NCBI RefSeq assembly: GCF_021412565.1
Contig: NZ_JAKCLJ010000006.1
Location: 124,001 to 188,000, forward strand
Direction: 5' to 3'
Length of the DNA stretch: 64,000 nucleotides
From: Shewanella sp. AS1
GTDB taxonomy: Bacteria > Pseudomonadota > Gammaproteobacteria > Enterobacterales > Shewanellaceae
Position numbers and translations under genes: made by a program. This document shows positions 6,259-16,187 of this stretch, piece after piece. Under the pieces are notes generated by a model. The model had not been told where the DNA came from and searched no databases. It worked only from the letters and a program-made list of their open reading frames with translations. Within the stretch, counting starts at the first letter, position 1. The number at the start of each line of letters is the position of its first letter.

Positions 6259-9048
6259 TTAATAATTAAACTTAGGTGCTTGCTGTTTAAAGGTGCGCAG
6301 ATCTGTGATCATTTTGTCTGACATTAATCTTTCTTGGTGCTGATGTTCGTTACCCGTTGTAAAGAGTATCAGCCTGTCGCCGCGTTTGGTTCTCATCTTT
6401 TTCATCATGAATTTGATGAGTTCTGCACGGGTTAAATCGGCTATCTGCTCGACAACAGATTCCCTTTGGTTGAATTGATAATCTTTGTTGCCAATACTTG
6501 ACCAGTATCTTTGTCCGCGGGTCTTCAGATTAGGGTCGTGCTCCATTATCTGATTAATCAATCCCTGTTTGGTTTGTTGCCATTGCTCATTGGTAATTTG
6601 CATAACCGCATAATTAAAGTCTGCAATAAACTCATCGATAGCTTGTAGAAGTTGCAAAGGGCCAGTAGAAGGAGACTGAATATAGAAAATCATTCCAGGG
6701 TATCGATTCAGCGGTAGGTAACCTGTACCCACCATATAACCCAATTGCTTTTTGGTTCTCAGTTCATGGAAAAAGGTGGATGACATAGTGTGGTTTAACA
6801 AGCTGAACAAGGCCATTTTCAGCGGAGTCGTCTCTGCCGATTGGTAATAGACTATGATGCCGCTGTCTTGGTGATCGACCGATACTTCCCGCATCACTGT
6901 GCCCATGTTGGTCAGATTGATCAATTCTCGCTCAGACTCCGGACTAGGGGAGGAGACCAGCGAGAGAATATGTTCCAGTCTTTTTCCTAATGTTTGCGCT
7001 TCTTTGGTTAACCAGTCGCCGTAGACTAAGCCTTCGAGATGGATTTTCTCATAGAAACTGCGCACATGTTCGTGAAGATCTTCTAAGTCTATCTCTTCCA
7101 GTTCCTCTGCCATTCTGTGGGGTTCGAAACTGCGTTTCTGTAATGTCACAGATAAGCTGGTGAAGAGCTGTGAGATTGGCTTTGCTCGGCTTTGGTTGTA
7201 CCAGGTACGTAGGATCTGCTTTTTTATCTGCTTAAAGCGCTCAGGCGTAAAACTGCGCTCTCTTGCTTTATTAATAAGCAGGGACAGCAAGGCTTCCTGT
7301 TTACCGGTAAAGCCAGTTAAGTGCAGTGTGATCCCGCCTTGATGGGGGTAGATATTGTAACTGAGTCCTGCAACTTCTGCCGGATAGGTAAATTCGGTGA
7401 GATGATCGAGCAACATCTCGACATATAAGCGGGTCAAGGCCGCATGTCTTGGGGTTAACGCTGCCTGATCTGAGTCGAGAGACAAGTACATATGTCCTTT
7501 CGGCACCTTAAACTCATCATCTTTTTTATGCCAAATCCGATAGCCGTTTTCCTCGCACACCACAGTGGGGACAGGATGAAGGCTCTTGTCTGGGCGGGCG
7601 ATTGAGTCACTGATGATAAAAGGGTTGGCATCCGGTAAGGTTAACGCCTGGCGAACCTCTGGTGTGTACCAGGCCTTTAATCTCTTAGCTGCAATGGGTT
7701 TGACTTGGTATGGGGAGTGGTACCAGGCGGCCTGTTTCTCGGTATTTAAATCAGGCGCGATCAGTTGCAAACGCATATTATCCGGTGTCATTTTTGCCAG
7801 CAAAGCACTGGCTTGCTCAGGATCTAAACCGTCCATGCGGTAGTCACCATAGATAACATCTTCAATTTCGTAATGATGCATATTGATGCTGAGGTGACTG
7901 GCGAGATCCAGCGGCTTTATCTGCTCCTGATATTTAAAGGCCAGCTTTAATAGATTGGCTCTTTCTTCGTAACGCCACAATTCCAGCCCCTGATTTTTAA
8001 TCAGCTCCAAATATTCAAATGCCGCCCGAATAATATCGTCTAAATTGTTCAGGCCTTTTTCGGTTAACTGAATACTGATGTTGTAATCTTTGAAATTGTA
8101 ACCATTCACCCCTCCGCCGGCCGAAAGGTTACTGGCTAACCCCTGTTGCTTGAGGTAGCTCAGGAGGCTGCCTTTGCCTTCGTATCCCAATAAATGGCTG
8201 ATAAAAGTGAGTGGTTTACGTTTGTAAAACAGGTTGATTGCGGGCAAGGAGAAGGTAATTGCAACGCGTCTTTGCTCTTTTAGCGGAACGATATTGATCT
8301 CTTGTTGCAGCTGCGCCGTATCATATATAGGTGTATCAGGATATTGCTTATCCAGTCCATGATTCTTGATGGCCGCAAAATAGGTTTGCGCCAGGCGTTT
8401 TAGCTCATCGAGTGGCAGCGGGGCAACCAAGCACAGGGTCATTAAATTTGCGCTGTAATGCTGCTGATAGAAAGCGAGTAACTCCTCTCGCAGCATCTGC
8501 TGGCTACCGGACAAGGTTGTTAAGTTACCCACAGAAAATTTTGAGAACGGGTGTTTGGGATTCACTGTCTCTTTTTGTACCTGGTAGGTGCGGCGTACAT
8601 CATCCTTGAGCTTAAGGCTGAACTCGGATTCGATGGCGTGGCGTTCTCTATCAACCAGTTCAAGATCGAAGCAAGGTGCAATAAAGAATTGGCTAAATCT
8701 GTCTAATGACTCTTCAAATACCTGACAGTCGATGGAGAAAAAGAAATTAGTTTGCTCTGTGCCTGTCCAGGCATTGTTGCTGCCACCATGTTGATTGACA
8801 AAGGCGTGATACTCTCCAGGTGTCGGGAATTTTTCAGTGCCCAAAAATAACATGTGCTCCAGAAAGTGGGCCATTCCGGGGCGAGAGACAGGATCATCGA
8901 AATGGCCAACATTGACCGCCATAGAAGCGGCGGCTTGAGAGGTTTGCATATCTTCGACTAAGAGCACTTTTAGATCGTTATCAAGTTGAAGGTATTGATA
9001 CTGGCGATGATCGTTTGGGCTTTTAGTGATCTGCGTTGGAGCTGGCAA
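6259..9048 (-). CDS. M16 family zinc metallopeptidase (insulinase/pitrilysin type)
   Basis: 929 aa. The inverted zinc motif HFLEH at residues 61-65 is followed by a glutamate at 142, the HxxEH-76-E spacing of M16 enzymes. SNNAWTGTEQTNFFF and the later TKKQLGYMVGTGY region are typical of the pitrilysin/insulin-degrading enzyme branch, which traps and cuts peptides in a closed chamber made of active and inactive halves. Length fits E. coli pitrilysin (about 960 aa), but no signal peptide is seen, so this copy is probably cytoplasmic. The likely start is TTG at 9048 with AAGGAT about nine bases upstream; no in-frame ATG exists before residue 34, which would cut into the domain. It is divergent from sixA. 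Confidence 0.9.
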   Translation of the reverse strand: MPAPTQITKSPNDHRQYQYLQLDNDLKVLLVEDMQTSQAAASMAVNVGHFDDPVSRPGMAHFLEHMLFLGTEKFPTPGEYHAFVNQHGGSNNAWTGTEQTNFFFSIDCQVFEESLDRFSQFFIAPCFDLELVDRERHAIESEFSLKLKDDVRRTYQVQKETVNPKHPFSKFSVGNLTTLSGSQQMLREELLAFYQQHYSANLMTLCLVAPLPLDELKRLAQTYFAAIKNHGLDKQYPDTPIYDTAQLQQEINIVPLKEQRRVAITFSLPAINLFYKRKPLTFISHLLGYEGKGSLLSYLKQQGLASNLSAGGGVNGYNFKDYNISIQLTEKGLNNLDDIIRAAFEYLELIKNQGLELWRYEERANLLKLAFKYQEQIKPLDLASHLSINMHHYEIEDVIYGDYRMDGLDPEQASALLAKMTPDNMRLQLIAPDLNTEKQAAWYHSPYQVKPIAAKRLKAWYTPEVRQALTLPDANPFIISDSIARPDKSLHPVPTVVCEENGYRIWHKKDDEFKVPKGHMYLSLDSDQAALTPRHAALTRLYVEMLLDHLTEFTYPAEVAGLSYNIYPHQGGITLHLTGFTGKQEALLSLLINKARERSFTPERFKQIKKQILRTWYNQSRAKPISQLFTSLSVTLQKRSFEPHRMAEELEEIDLEDLHEHVRSFYEKIHLEGLVYGDWLTKEAQTLGKRLEHILSLVSSPSPESERELINLTNMGTVMREVSVDHQDSGIIVYYQSAETTPLKMALFSLLNHTMSSTFFHELRTKKQLGYMVGTGYLPLNRYPGMIFYIQSPSTGPLQLLQAIDEFIADFNYAVMQITNEQWQQTKQGLINQIMEHDPNLKTRGQRYWSSIGNKDYQFNQRESVVEQIADLTRAELIKFMMKKMRTKRGDRLILFTTGNEHQHQERLMSDKMITDLRTFKQQAPKFNY

Positions 9049-9257
9049 GAGTCGAGGATCCTTAATGTCGCAAAATTGCTAAACCAAGATGGTTGATAAA
9101 GACTGAAAAAACAATAAGTCTTCATATTGGGCTTCAAAGTAAACTTTAGCAAATAACTTATCCAATATTCGACTAATTATTGACTCAGTTCAGTTTTGTT
9201 GACTATGACTTTAGCGTTACAATTGGCTTAATAACAAAATATACAGCGAGAAGTAGT

Positions 9258-9728
9258 ATGCAGCTATTCTTGATGCGCCATGGTGAGGCTGGGTACAACG
9301 CACATTCCGATAGAGAACGTGTTTTGTCCGATGTCGGTCGTTATCAAACAGGGCTGATGAGTAATTGGTTAGCCTTGAGTATCAAAGATTTTGACTTGGT
9401 TGTTGTTAGCCCCTACCTGAGGGCGCAACAGACTTGGCAAGAGGTGAGTAAGCATTTCCCTGAACCGAAAAAATGGTTAGTTTTCGATGAGTTGACTCCT
9501 TCATCTGACCCCATTACGGCCGTGGAGTTAGTACTGGCTTATGCTGAGCAATGCAGCGCCGAGCGGGTATTGGTAATAGCGCACATGCCTTTACTCGGTT
9601 ATATGGTCAGTGAATTGGTTGCAGGCGTCGAGCCACCGCTTTTTGCCACATCAGGGGTTACCTTGATTGAGAAGCAGGGCAGGGAAACAGAGATCATCTG
9701 GCAGCATAACCCACATACAGTGGGCTGA
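9258..9728 (+). CDS. sixA: Phosphohistidine phosphatase SixA
   Basis: 156 aa from ATG 9258 (GAGAAG upstream); the frame is open further upstream from 9180 but that part is unlike the family. The N-terminal MQLFLMRHGEAGY carries the RHG catalytic motif of histidine phosphatases, and VVVSPYLRAQQTW and VLVIAHMPLLGYM fit SixA, which removes phosphate from histidine phosphotransfer domains such as ArcB and PTSNtr proteins. SixA lies near fadJ in E. coli as well; here the peptide cassette, sensor and peptidase separate them. A clear terminator follows about 90 bp after the stop. Confidence 0.9.
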   Translation: MQLFLMRHGEAGYNAHSDRERVLSDVGRYQTGLMSNWLALSIKDFDLVVVSPYLRAQQTWQEVSKHFPEPKKWLVFDELTPSSDPITAVELVLAYAEQCSAERVLVIAHMPLLGYMVSELVAGVEPPLFATSGVTLIEKQGRETEIIWQHNPHTVG

Positions 9729-9818
9729 TAGTGACTGTTTGCTTAGCATTGTTTGTGCAAAGCTTATTTCGGCTTTAGGCTAAAAGAAAGCGTAAAGCTA
9801 AAAATAAAAGTAGAAAGT

Positions 9819-9846
9819 AAAAAGGACGCTTAGCGTCCTTTTTTTG
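9819..9846 (+). terminator. Rho-independent terminator after sixA
   Basis: AAAGGACGC and GCGTCCTTT (9821-9829, 9833-9841) form a perfect 9-bp stem with a TTA loop and a run of T. Confidence 0.9.
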
Positions 9847-9937
9847 TGCCTTATTTTTGTTCTTTTTAGCGCTATTCCCGCTATTTCTGCGGAGATGACC
9901 AGATTATCTGAAGAGCTCAAAGAGCAGCTTATACTAG

Positions 9938-10465
9938 TTAATCCCAGCTAGGATGTTCACCTATCTCGACTAAGACAAGCAGCGCCGCATCGCCTCCCCA
10001 CTCCTTAGGGGCTTTATGAAAGGCTTTCACCTGAGGATGCTGAGCCAGCCACATGGGAATATTTTGTTTTAGAATGCCTAAGCCGTGGCCATGCATCACA
10101 CAGCAACAGGCGCAGTGCTGTTTTACGCAAGCCTGGATAAGTGCCGCGAGTTCGAGTTTAGCTTCGGTTTGCCGCATACCATGTAGATCGAGCAGCAATT
10201 CGGGCTGATAGTCGCCTCGGCGTAACCGTTTGAGCTCGAGACTATCCACATCTTCCCGCGCCCAACGCATCGCACCCTCCAGCGGCAGATGGGGCTGATA
10301 GGTATCGGAAAAGTAACTATCGGCATGCAGCTGAGTGGTTTTGAGTTCTAACTCGCGCTTCTGTTTCGGCGGTTCACGAAAATGGCGCTTATCCTGCGTT
10401 AAGGGTTTCATGCCCTTAGTCAGCGCAGAAAAGAGTGCCATATCTTCATCTTTTTCTTTATTCAT
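9938..10465 (-). CDS. smrB: SmrB, ribosome-collision endonuclease
   Basis: 175 aa, near full family length. The Smr domain carries DLHG at 93-96 and HGHG at 125-128, and the APKEWGGDAALLVLVE ending matches SmrB (YfcN). The FSDTYQP and RRGDYQPELLLDLHG segments are diagnostic. In E. coli SmrB cleaves mRNA between collided ribosomes. It is divergent from prmB with 79 bp between the starts, as in E. coli. A second in-frame ATG at residue 9 is a possible alternative start. Confidence 0.92.
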   Translation of the reverse strand: MNKEKDEDMALFSALTKGMKPLTQDKRHFREPPKQKRELELKTTQLHADSYFSDTYQPHLPLEGAMRWAREDVDSLELKRLRRGDYQPELLLDLHGMRQTEAKLELAALIQACVKQHCACCCVMHGHGLGILKQNIPMWLAQHPQVKAFHKAPKEWGGDAALLVLVEIGEHPSWD

Positions 10466-10544
10466 CTTGCTATTTTATTGAATCCGATGCCTTATGAATA
10501 GAGTTCAGTTACAATGAAGCAGAATTAAAAAGCGGGAGTGAATT

Positions 10545-11489
10545 TTGGATAAGATTTTTGTTGATGAAGCCGTCACTGAATTGCGTACCATAGGTGATAT
10601 GTTGCGCTGGGCTGTGAGTCGTTTTAACGATGCTAATATCTATTATGGCCATGGCACTGATAATGCCTGGGATGAAGCAATCGCCTTGGTTTTCCATGCC
10701 TTGCATCTGCCAGAAGAGATAGGTCAACAAGTGATCCACGCAAATTTAACCAGCAGTGAGAAGCATAAAATCGTTGAATTGATCATTCGCCGTGTCCGTG
10801 AACGTCTGCCCGTGCCTTACCTCACTAATAAAGCCTATTTTGCCGGACTCGAATTTTTTGTAGATTCAAGGGTGCTTGTGCCTCGCTCACCCATAGCCGA
10901 GATGATAGCTAATCGATTTAGCCCTTGGTTATATAATAAGCCTGTTAATCGTATCCTAGATCTCTGCACCGGCAGTGGCTGTATCGCGATTGCCTGTGCT
11001 TACGAGTTTGAAGATGCCGAAGTTGATGCGCTCGACTTAAGTACAGATGCGCTGGATGTGGCACAAATTAACATTGAAACCTTAGATGTGATGGACAGAG
11101 TCTTCCCCATCGAGTCGGATCTCTTCTCTGCCATTCCTCGTGCGCCGCAATATGATTTGATTGTGTCGAATCCACCTTATGTGGATGCAGAAGACTTAGG
11201 CGATATGCCTGATGAATATCACCATGAGCCTGAGATGGGACTGGCATCGGGTCGTGATGGCCTAGACTTAACCAAGCGCATCTTAGCCAATGCCGCCGAT
11301 TACCTCACTGAAGATGGCGTGTTGGTGGTTGAAGTGGGCAACTCTATGGTTCACCTTATCGAACAGTTCCCAGATGTGCCTTTCACCTGGGTGAGCTTTG
11401 AAAATGGGGGCGATGGTGTATTCGTCCTAACGCGACAGCAGTTAGTTGAAAATGAGTCGCTGTTTGTGATTTTTAAAGATGCCGAGTAA
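10545..11489 (+). CDS. prmB: 50S ribosomal protein L3 glutamine N5-methyltransferase PrmB
   Basis: 314 aa. The start is a TTG at 10545 ([10 protein letters not shown], the usual PrmB N-terminus) with GGGAG upstream. The SAM-binding motif [10 protein letters not shown] and the catalytic SNPPY (Asn at ~209) are present. PrmB methylates a glutamine of ribosomal protein L3. It is followed by aroC about 117 bp downstream in the same direction, the conserved prmB-aroC order. Confidence 0.95.
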   Translation: MDKIFVDEAVTELRTIGDMLRWAVSRFNDANIYYGHGTDNAWDEAIALVFHALHLPEEIGQQVIHANLTSSEKHKIVELIIRRVRERLPVPYLTNKAYFAGLEFFVDSRVLVPRSPIAEMIANRFSPWLYNKPVNRILDLCTGSGCIAIACAYEFEDAEVDALDLSTDALDVAQINIETLDVMDRVFPIESDLFSAIPRAPQYDLIVSNPPYVDAEDLGDMPDEYHHEPEMGLASGRDGLDLTKRILANAADYLTEDGVLVVEVGNSMVHLIEQFPDVPFTWVSFENGGDGVFVLTRQQLVENESLFVIFKDAE

Positions 11490-11606
11490 GTCTCGCGACT
11501 TTGGGTTAACTGACTAAAGTGAATAGGTCAGCATTTTTAGCCATAAGTGGTAGATAAAATTTAGGTTATGCTAAAGCTATCCAGCGATAAGAGGTGAATG
11601 AAACAG

Positions 11607-12701
11607 ATGTCGGGAAACAGTATTGGTCAAAACTTCGTGGTCACCACCTTTGGTGAAAGCCATGGTAAAGCGCTAGGTTGTATTATCGATGGGTGTCCTC
11701 CAGGGATAGCACTCGATGAAGCCGATATGCAGCACGATCTTGACCGTCGACGCCCCGGTACCTCTCGTTACACCACGGCCAGACGCGAGGCCGATGAAGT
11801 GCAGATCCTGTCAGGGGTATTTGAAGGCAAAACCACAGGCACCTCTATCGGTTTGTTGATCCAAAATACCGATCAGCGCAGTCAGGACTACTCCAACATC
11901 AAAGATCAGTTCCGTCCGGGCCATGCCGATTATACCTATCAGCAAAAATATGGCCTGCGGGATTACCGTGGCGGCGGGCGTTCTTCCGCACGAGAAACCG
12001 CGATGCGAGTGGCGGCTGGTGCCGTGGCCAAAAAATACCTCAAGCAGGTTCACGGCATAGAAATAGCCGGTTATCTGTCGGCATTAGGGCCGATTATGGC
12101 CGATAAAGTCGACCTTACTCAGGTTGAGCAAAATGCCTTTTTCTTTCCCGATGCCGATAAACTAGAGGCGCTCGATGAATATATGCGTGAGCTGAAAAAA
12201 TCCGGTGATTCTATCGGAGCCAAAGTATCAGTGATTGCCACCAATGTCCCCGTTGGGTTGGGCGAGCCAGTCTTTGACAGGCTCGATGCGGATATCGCCC
12301 ATGCGCTCATGGGGATCAATGCGGTAAAAGGCGTTGAGATTGGCGATGGATTTGCTGTGGTAAATCAGAAAGGCTCTCTGCACAGGGATCTGATGTCGCC
12401 CCAAGGGTTTGCTTCAAACCATGCCGGTGGCATATTAGGTGGGATCTCCTCGGGTCAGCCCATAGTCGCGCATATCGCAATGAAACCCACATCAAGTATC
12501 AGTGTGCCCGGTGAGAGCATCACGGTCGATGGCAATGTGACAGAAGTTGTCACCAAAGGCCGTCACGATCCCTGTGTGGGGATCCGAGCCGTGCCCATTG
12601 CCGAAGCCATGCTTGCTATTGTGTTGATGGATCACCTGCTGCGTCACAGGGCGCAAAATGCCGATGTTCACAGCCAGACGCCTGTAATAGGCATGCGCTA
12701 G
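11607..12701 (+). CDS. aroC: Chorismate synthase
   Basis: 364 aa from ATG 11607, giving [20 protein letters not shown], the normal AroC N-terminus. An ATG three codons earlier (11598) sits directly against the GAGGTG ribosome binding site (11591-11596) and is less likely. The signatures [29 protein letters not shown] and [12 protein letters not shown] are intact. The enzyme makes chorismate from 5-enolpyruvylshikimate 3-phosphate using reduced FMN, the last step of the shikimate pathway. Confidence 0.95.
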   Translation: MSGNSIGQNFVVTTFGESHGKALGCIIDGCPPGIALDEADMQHDLDRRRPGTSRYTTARREADEVQILSGVFEGKTTGTSIGLLIQNTDQRSQDYSNIKDQFRPGHADYTYQQKYGLRDYRGGGRSSARETAMRVAAGAVAKKYLKQVHGIEIAGYLSALGPIMADKVDLTQVEQNAFFFPDADKLEALDEYMRELKKSGDSIGAKVSVIATNVPVGLGEPVFDRLDADIAHALMGINAVKGVEIGDGFAVVNQKGSLHRDLMSPQGFASNHAGGILGGISSGQPIVAHIAMKPTSSISVPGESITVDGNVTEVVTKGRHDPCVGIRAVPIAEAMLAIVLMDHLLRHRAQNADVHSQTPVIGMR

Positions 12702-12843
12702 TCGCTGCTCGAATAACTGAGTAACAAATGAGTTGAATAAGAGGGTACAGTTTGTACCTTCTTTGCCCTATGGCTGCTTTAACTTTGTGTCGATACTCAT
12801 TTCTGTTTTTAGGCTTTTTCAGGCCATTTATTGAGAGATTAAG

Positions 12844-14052
12844 TTGTCGATCATGTCTCGTGAGAGTAATGAGAGCACTGAGAGTACCCAGCATCAACTG
12901 AGTTGGATCAGTGCCTGTTACTTCTTCTTTTTTGCCATCCTTGGGGTGTTAGTCCCTTATCTTGGGGTCTTTTTCCAGCACAGAGGCTTCGATGCCCAGG
13001 AGATTGGCTTTCTGCTCGCTATCTTGATGGCCACCCGAATTATTGCACCCAATATCTGGGCCGTGGTGGCGGATAAAACCGGCATGCGGGGGCAGTTGGT
13101 GAAGCTCGGTGCCGCCTGCTCTGCGGTGGCGTTTTTGAGTTTTTTCTATCAAGGTGGTTTTGTCTATCTTGCCGTTAGCCTGGCTATCTATACCTTCTTC
13201 TGGAACGCGATTTTAGCCCAGCTTGAAGTGATCACTCTGGAAACCCTGGGCGCCAATAGTGGGGGATACGGCAAGGTCCGCAGTTTTGGTAGTTTAGGTT
13301 ACCTGATCTTCGTGGTCGCAGTGGGTTATGGTATTAGCCAATGGGGCACAGAGATCTTGCCCTTTGTGGGGTTTGCTCTGTTTTTGGGGTTGCTTGGCTG
13401 CGCCTTATCTTTGCCAAATACCCGGGTCACAAACGATTGGCAAAACAGTAAAGGCCAATTAAAACTCGATCGCGGTATCTTCTGGTTTTTGGTGTCCGCG
13501 CTGCTATTGCAGATGAGTGCCGGCCCCTTTTATGGCTTCTTTGTGCTTTATCTGAAGCAGGCGGGCTACAGTGAGTTTATTGCTGGCGTATTTGTGGCCC
13601 TAGGGGTCATGGCTGAGATAGTGATGTTTATGTTTGCCCCTAAACTGATGGCACGTTACAGCGCCAAAAGTTTGTTATTGGTGAGTCTGGCGCTCACGTC
13701 ACTGCGCTGGCTCTTGATGGCGTTTGGCGTGCAATACGCTGCATTACTAGGGTTAAGCCAAATTCTGCATGCCTTTACTTTTGGCCTGGTCCACGCCGCC
13801 TCGATACAATTTGTGCACCAAAGGTTCGATGTACGTAATCGCAGTAAGGGGCAGGCACTCTATGCCAGCCTCAGTTTCGGTGTGGGGGGGGCACTAGGAA
13901 CCTGGCTTTGCGGTATTATTTGGGGCGATGGCACCCAGACCTGGCTCTGCTGGCTGGCTGCGGCGGTATGTGCCCTGTTTGCCATGTTATTCGTGGGACT
14001 TATTCCTCAATATCAGGCCAGAAATGAGGTAGAATTGACGGCGCATAATTAG
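12844..14052 (+). CDS. MFS transporter, HcaT/PPP-like (substrate unknown)
   Basis: 402 aa with about 12 hydrophobic segments. The opening (YFFFFAILGVLVPYLGVFFQHRGFDAQEIG) and the YGKVRSFGSLGYL motif are typical of the MFS_1-like group that includes HcaT. Likely start is TTG 12844, six bases after GAGAG; an ATG at 12853 is an alternative. It is followed after 23 bp by the NAD-kinase-like gene and so is probably its operon partner. The substrate cannot be inferred from sequence. Confidence 0.85.
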   Translation: MSIMSRESNESTESTQHQLSWISACYFFFFAILGVLVPYLGVFFQHRGFDAQEIGFLLAILMATRIIAPNIWAVVADKTGMRGQLVKLGAACSAVAFLSFFYQGGFVYLAVSLAIYTFFWNAILAQLEVITLETLGANSGGYGKVRSFGSLGYLIFVVAVGYGISQWGTEILPFVGFALFLGLLGCALSLPNTRVTNDWQNSKGQLKLDRGIFWFLVSALLLQMSAGPFYGFFVLYLKQAGYSEFIAGVFVALGVMAEIVMFMFAPKLMARYSAKSLLLVSLALTSLRWLLMAFGVQYAALLGLSQILHAFTFGLVHAASIQFVHQRFDVRNRSKGQALYASLSFGVGGALGTWLCGIIWGDGTQTWLCWLAAAVCALFAMLFVGLIPQYQARNEVELTAHN

Positions 14053-14075
14053 ATTCAGGCTAATAAGAAGAAGGA

Positions 14076-15218
14076 ATGGATGTGAATAGCCGATTTCGAT
14101 TGGGGTTGATCATTAACCCGCTCGCCGGATTAGGCGGCAGTGTTGCATTAAAAGGTAGCGATGGCGTTGCCAGCGAAGCCTTGGCGCGTGGTGCCGAGCC
14201 TAAAGCCCATCTTCGAATGGCTCAGGCTCTGGAAGTTATTTTGGCTTACCGTAGCCGTATCGAGATAGTGACCGCCTCTGGCTGCATGGGAGAGGCCTTA
14301 GCTACCGAGTTGGGTTTTTCTGTCTCCGTTGTCTATCAGGCCGGTGAGACAACTGGCAGTGAAGATACTCAGTTGGCGGCAAAAGCCATTGCCGAGCAGG
14401 AGGTCGATCTCTTGCTATTTGCCGGGGGCGACGGTACGGCGCGAGATCTGTTCATGGCACTGGATGAGCGTCAGCCTGTGCTGGGTGTGCCTGCCGGGGT
14501 GAAAATTCACTCGGGAGTTTACGGTATCACTCCCCACGCATCTGGCAAGGTGCTGAAGATGCTGCTCGATGGCCAGTTAGTTAGCCTGATGTCGGCCGAT
14601 GTAATGGACATAGATGAGGTCGCTTTTCGTCAGGGCACAGTGCGAGCCAAGTGTTTTGGCGAGATGTTAGTGCCAGCCGAGCCCCGTTATATTCAGGCGG
14701 TCAAGATGGGCGGCAAAGAGGTCGATGAACTGGTGCTCAGCGATATCGCCGCCGAAGTGATTGAGCAGATGGATGATGAGCTGTTTATCATGGGCTCTGG
14801 CAGTACTGTCGCTGCTGTAATGGAGGAGCTTGGGCTGGACAATACACTTCTTGGTGTCGATCTTATTGAAAATCAAAATTTAATCGCCAGTGATTTGAGC
14901 GCCGCGCAGCTGCTTGAACTGACGCAAGAGCGGCCGTGTAAGTTAGTGATCACCCTGATTGGTGGCCAGGGCCATATATTAGGACGGGGCAATCAGCAGC
15001 TTTTACCCGCCTTAATAAGGCGCCTTGGCAAAGAGAATATTCTTATCCTAGCGACGAAAACTAAGTTAAAAGCACTTGAAGGACGCCCGTTAATTGTGGA
15101 TAGTGGCGACCCTCAGCTCGATGCCGAACTCTGTGGTTATTATAAAATCATCACAGGTTATCACGATTATGTGATGTATCAGGTCGCAAACCCTGATCTG
15201 TCGGCTGATTTAAGTTAA
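14076..15218 (+). CDS. ATP-NAD kinase family protein (AcoX/NAD kinase-like)
   Basis: 380 aa. The GGDGTARDL motif (~residue 125) is the nucleotide-phosphate loop of the NAD kinase/diacylglycerol kinase fold, and GVPAGVKIHSGVYGI and TLLGVDLI agree with the larger COG3199 ATP-NAD/AcoX kinases rather than with housekeeping NadK. Substrate is unknown. The AAGAAGAAGGA ribosome binding site ends only about two bases before ATG 14076, so GTG 14082 may be the true start. It lies in a same-strand series MFS, this gene, yfcL, RNA methyltransferase. Confidence 0.82.
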   Translation: MDVNSRFRLGLIINPLAGLGGSVALKGSDGVASEALARGAEPKAHLRMAQALEVILAYRSRIEIVTASGCMGEALATELGFSVSVVYQAGETTGSEDTQLAAKAIAEQEVDLLLFAGGDGTARDLFMALDERQPVLGVPAGVKIHSGVYGITPHASGKVLKMLLDGQLVSLMSADVMDIDEVAFRQGTVRAKCFGEMLVPAEPRYIQAVKMGGKEVDELVLSDIAAEVIEQMDDELFIMGSGSTVAAVMEELGLDNTLLGVDLIENQNLIASDLSAAQLLELTQERPCKLVITLIGGQGHILGRGNQQLLPALIRRLGKENILILATKTKLKALEGRPLIVDSGDPQLDAELCGYYKIITGYHDYVMYQVANPDLSADLS

Positions 15219-15244
15219 AGAATGACGTATCGATTGGAGAGATC

Positions 15245-15526
15245 ATGTTAGAGCAGTACGAACAAGCATTAGATGCCTGGATTGCGGCGAAAGTAGAGCA
15301 GGGCGATGATGACCAGCTTTTTGCCAGCGGTTATTTGCAAGGGCATTTTGCCGTTGTGTTGTCTGAGCTTGAAAGCGAAGAGACTCAGGACAAGCAAGCA
15401 TTAGCCGACAAGATGCAGCTTTGTTTGGCAACGGCTAAAACCGAATTAGAACCGGCAGATCTCGTCTTGGTCGCAGCAGCCTGGGATGAGCTGCGCGCGC
15501 AGATCGATGGCTCGCTGAGCGCCTAA
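15245..15526 (+). CDS. yfcL: YfcL family protein
   Basis: 93 aa. The start MLEQYEQALDAWI, the central GYLQGHFAVVLSELE and acidic composition match YfcL, a conserved small cytoplasmic protein of unknown role found near aroC and mnmC in gammaproteobacteria. GGAGAG stands just upstream of the ATG. It is close to both neighbours on the same strand. Confidence 0.8.
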   Translation: MLEQYEQALDAWIAAKVEQGDDDQLFASGYLQGHFAVVLSELESEETQDKQALADKMQLCLATAKTELEPADLVLVAAAWDELRAQIDGSLSA

Positions 15527-15589
15527 GGCCGCGAGTTGTCTATTGCCGAGTGTTGTCTATTGCCGGTAGCCAGTGGCAGTGATCAGAAC

Positions 15590-16132
15590 ATGAGTGAGCC
15601 TGTGAAATCGAGCAAAGAGTTAGTCTTAATCGGTCTATTGAACCCCAAGAGCCCGACCAATGTGGGCGGCGTGATGCGCGCCGCCGGCTGTTATCAGGCC
15701 GATGGCGTGCGTTACACGGGTAAACGCTACGCCCTTGCGGCGTCCCATCGCGGCGAGCAATACAATACCGACACTAAACGTGTCAGCCGTAATATTCCGC
15801 TAACAGGGGTTGAATGTCTGCTTGATGATCTCGATGATGACACTCAAGTAATTTGTGTCGACCTGATTGAAGGGGCGATTCCGCTGCCTGAATTTCGTCA
15901 CCCCAAAAAGGCGATTTATCTGTTTGGCCCGGAAGATGGCACCTTAGATCAAGGCTTGGTAGATAGGGCTGATTCAGTCGTGTATGTGCCGACGGTTGGC
16001 TGCATGAATCTGGCTTCTTCGGTCAATGTACTGCTCTATGACAGATTGGCCAAAGGCCGCTCCCACGGCAGTGACGAATTGATCCGTCAGAGCCGGGATA
16101 CCAATAACAGGGTTAAGGTCAAACAAGCTTAG
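15590..16132 (+). CDS. TrmH/SpoU-type (SPOUT) RNA methyltransferase
   Basis: 180 aa from ATG 15590; the frame is open from a TTG at 15536 but the first 18 residues there are unlike the family. Motifs LNPKSPTNVGGVMRAAGCY, YLFGPEDGTLDQGL and CMNLASSVNVLLYDRL are the three SPOUT motifs of 2'-O-methylating TrmH-like enzymes, where the trefoil knot binds SAM. The RNA target is unknown. The stop codon lies inside a 16-bp tandem repeat. Confidence 0.85.
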   Translation: MSEPVKSSKELVLIGLLNPKSPTNVGGVMRAAGCYQADGVRYTGKRYALAASHRGEQYNTDTKRVSRNIPLTGVECLLDDLDDDTQVICVDLIEGAIPLPEFRHPKKAIYLFGPEDGTLDQGLVDRADSVVYVPTVGCMNLASSVNVLLYDRLAKGRSHGSDELIRQSRDTNNRVKVKQA

Positions 16133-16168
16133 GCTGAAACGAGCTTAGGCTGAAACAAGCTTAACAGT
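16121..16168 (+). repeat. Three 16-bp tandem units over the RNA methyltransferase stop codon
   Basis: Units aaacaagcttaggctg (16121-16136), aaacgagcttaggctg (16137-16152) and the more changed aaacaagcttaacagt (16153-16168). The gene's TAG (16130-16132) is in the first unit and is duplicated in the second. Confidence 0.85.
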
Positions 16169-16187
16169 AATTTCTTGAGTGAGCCGC

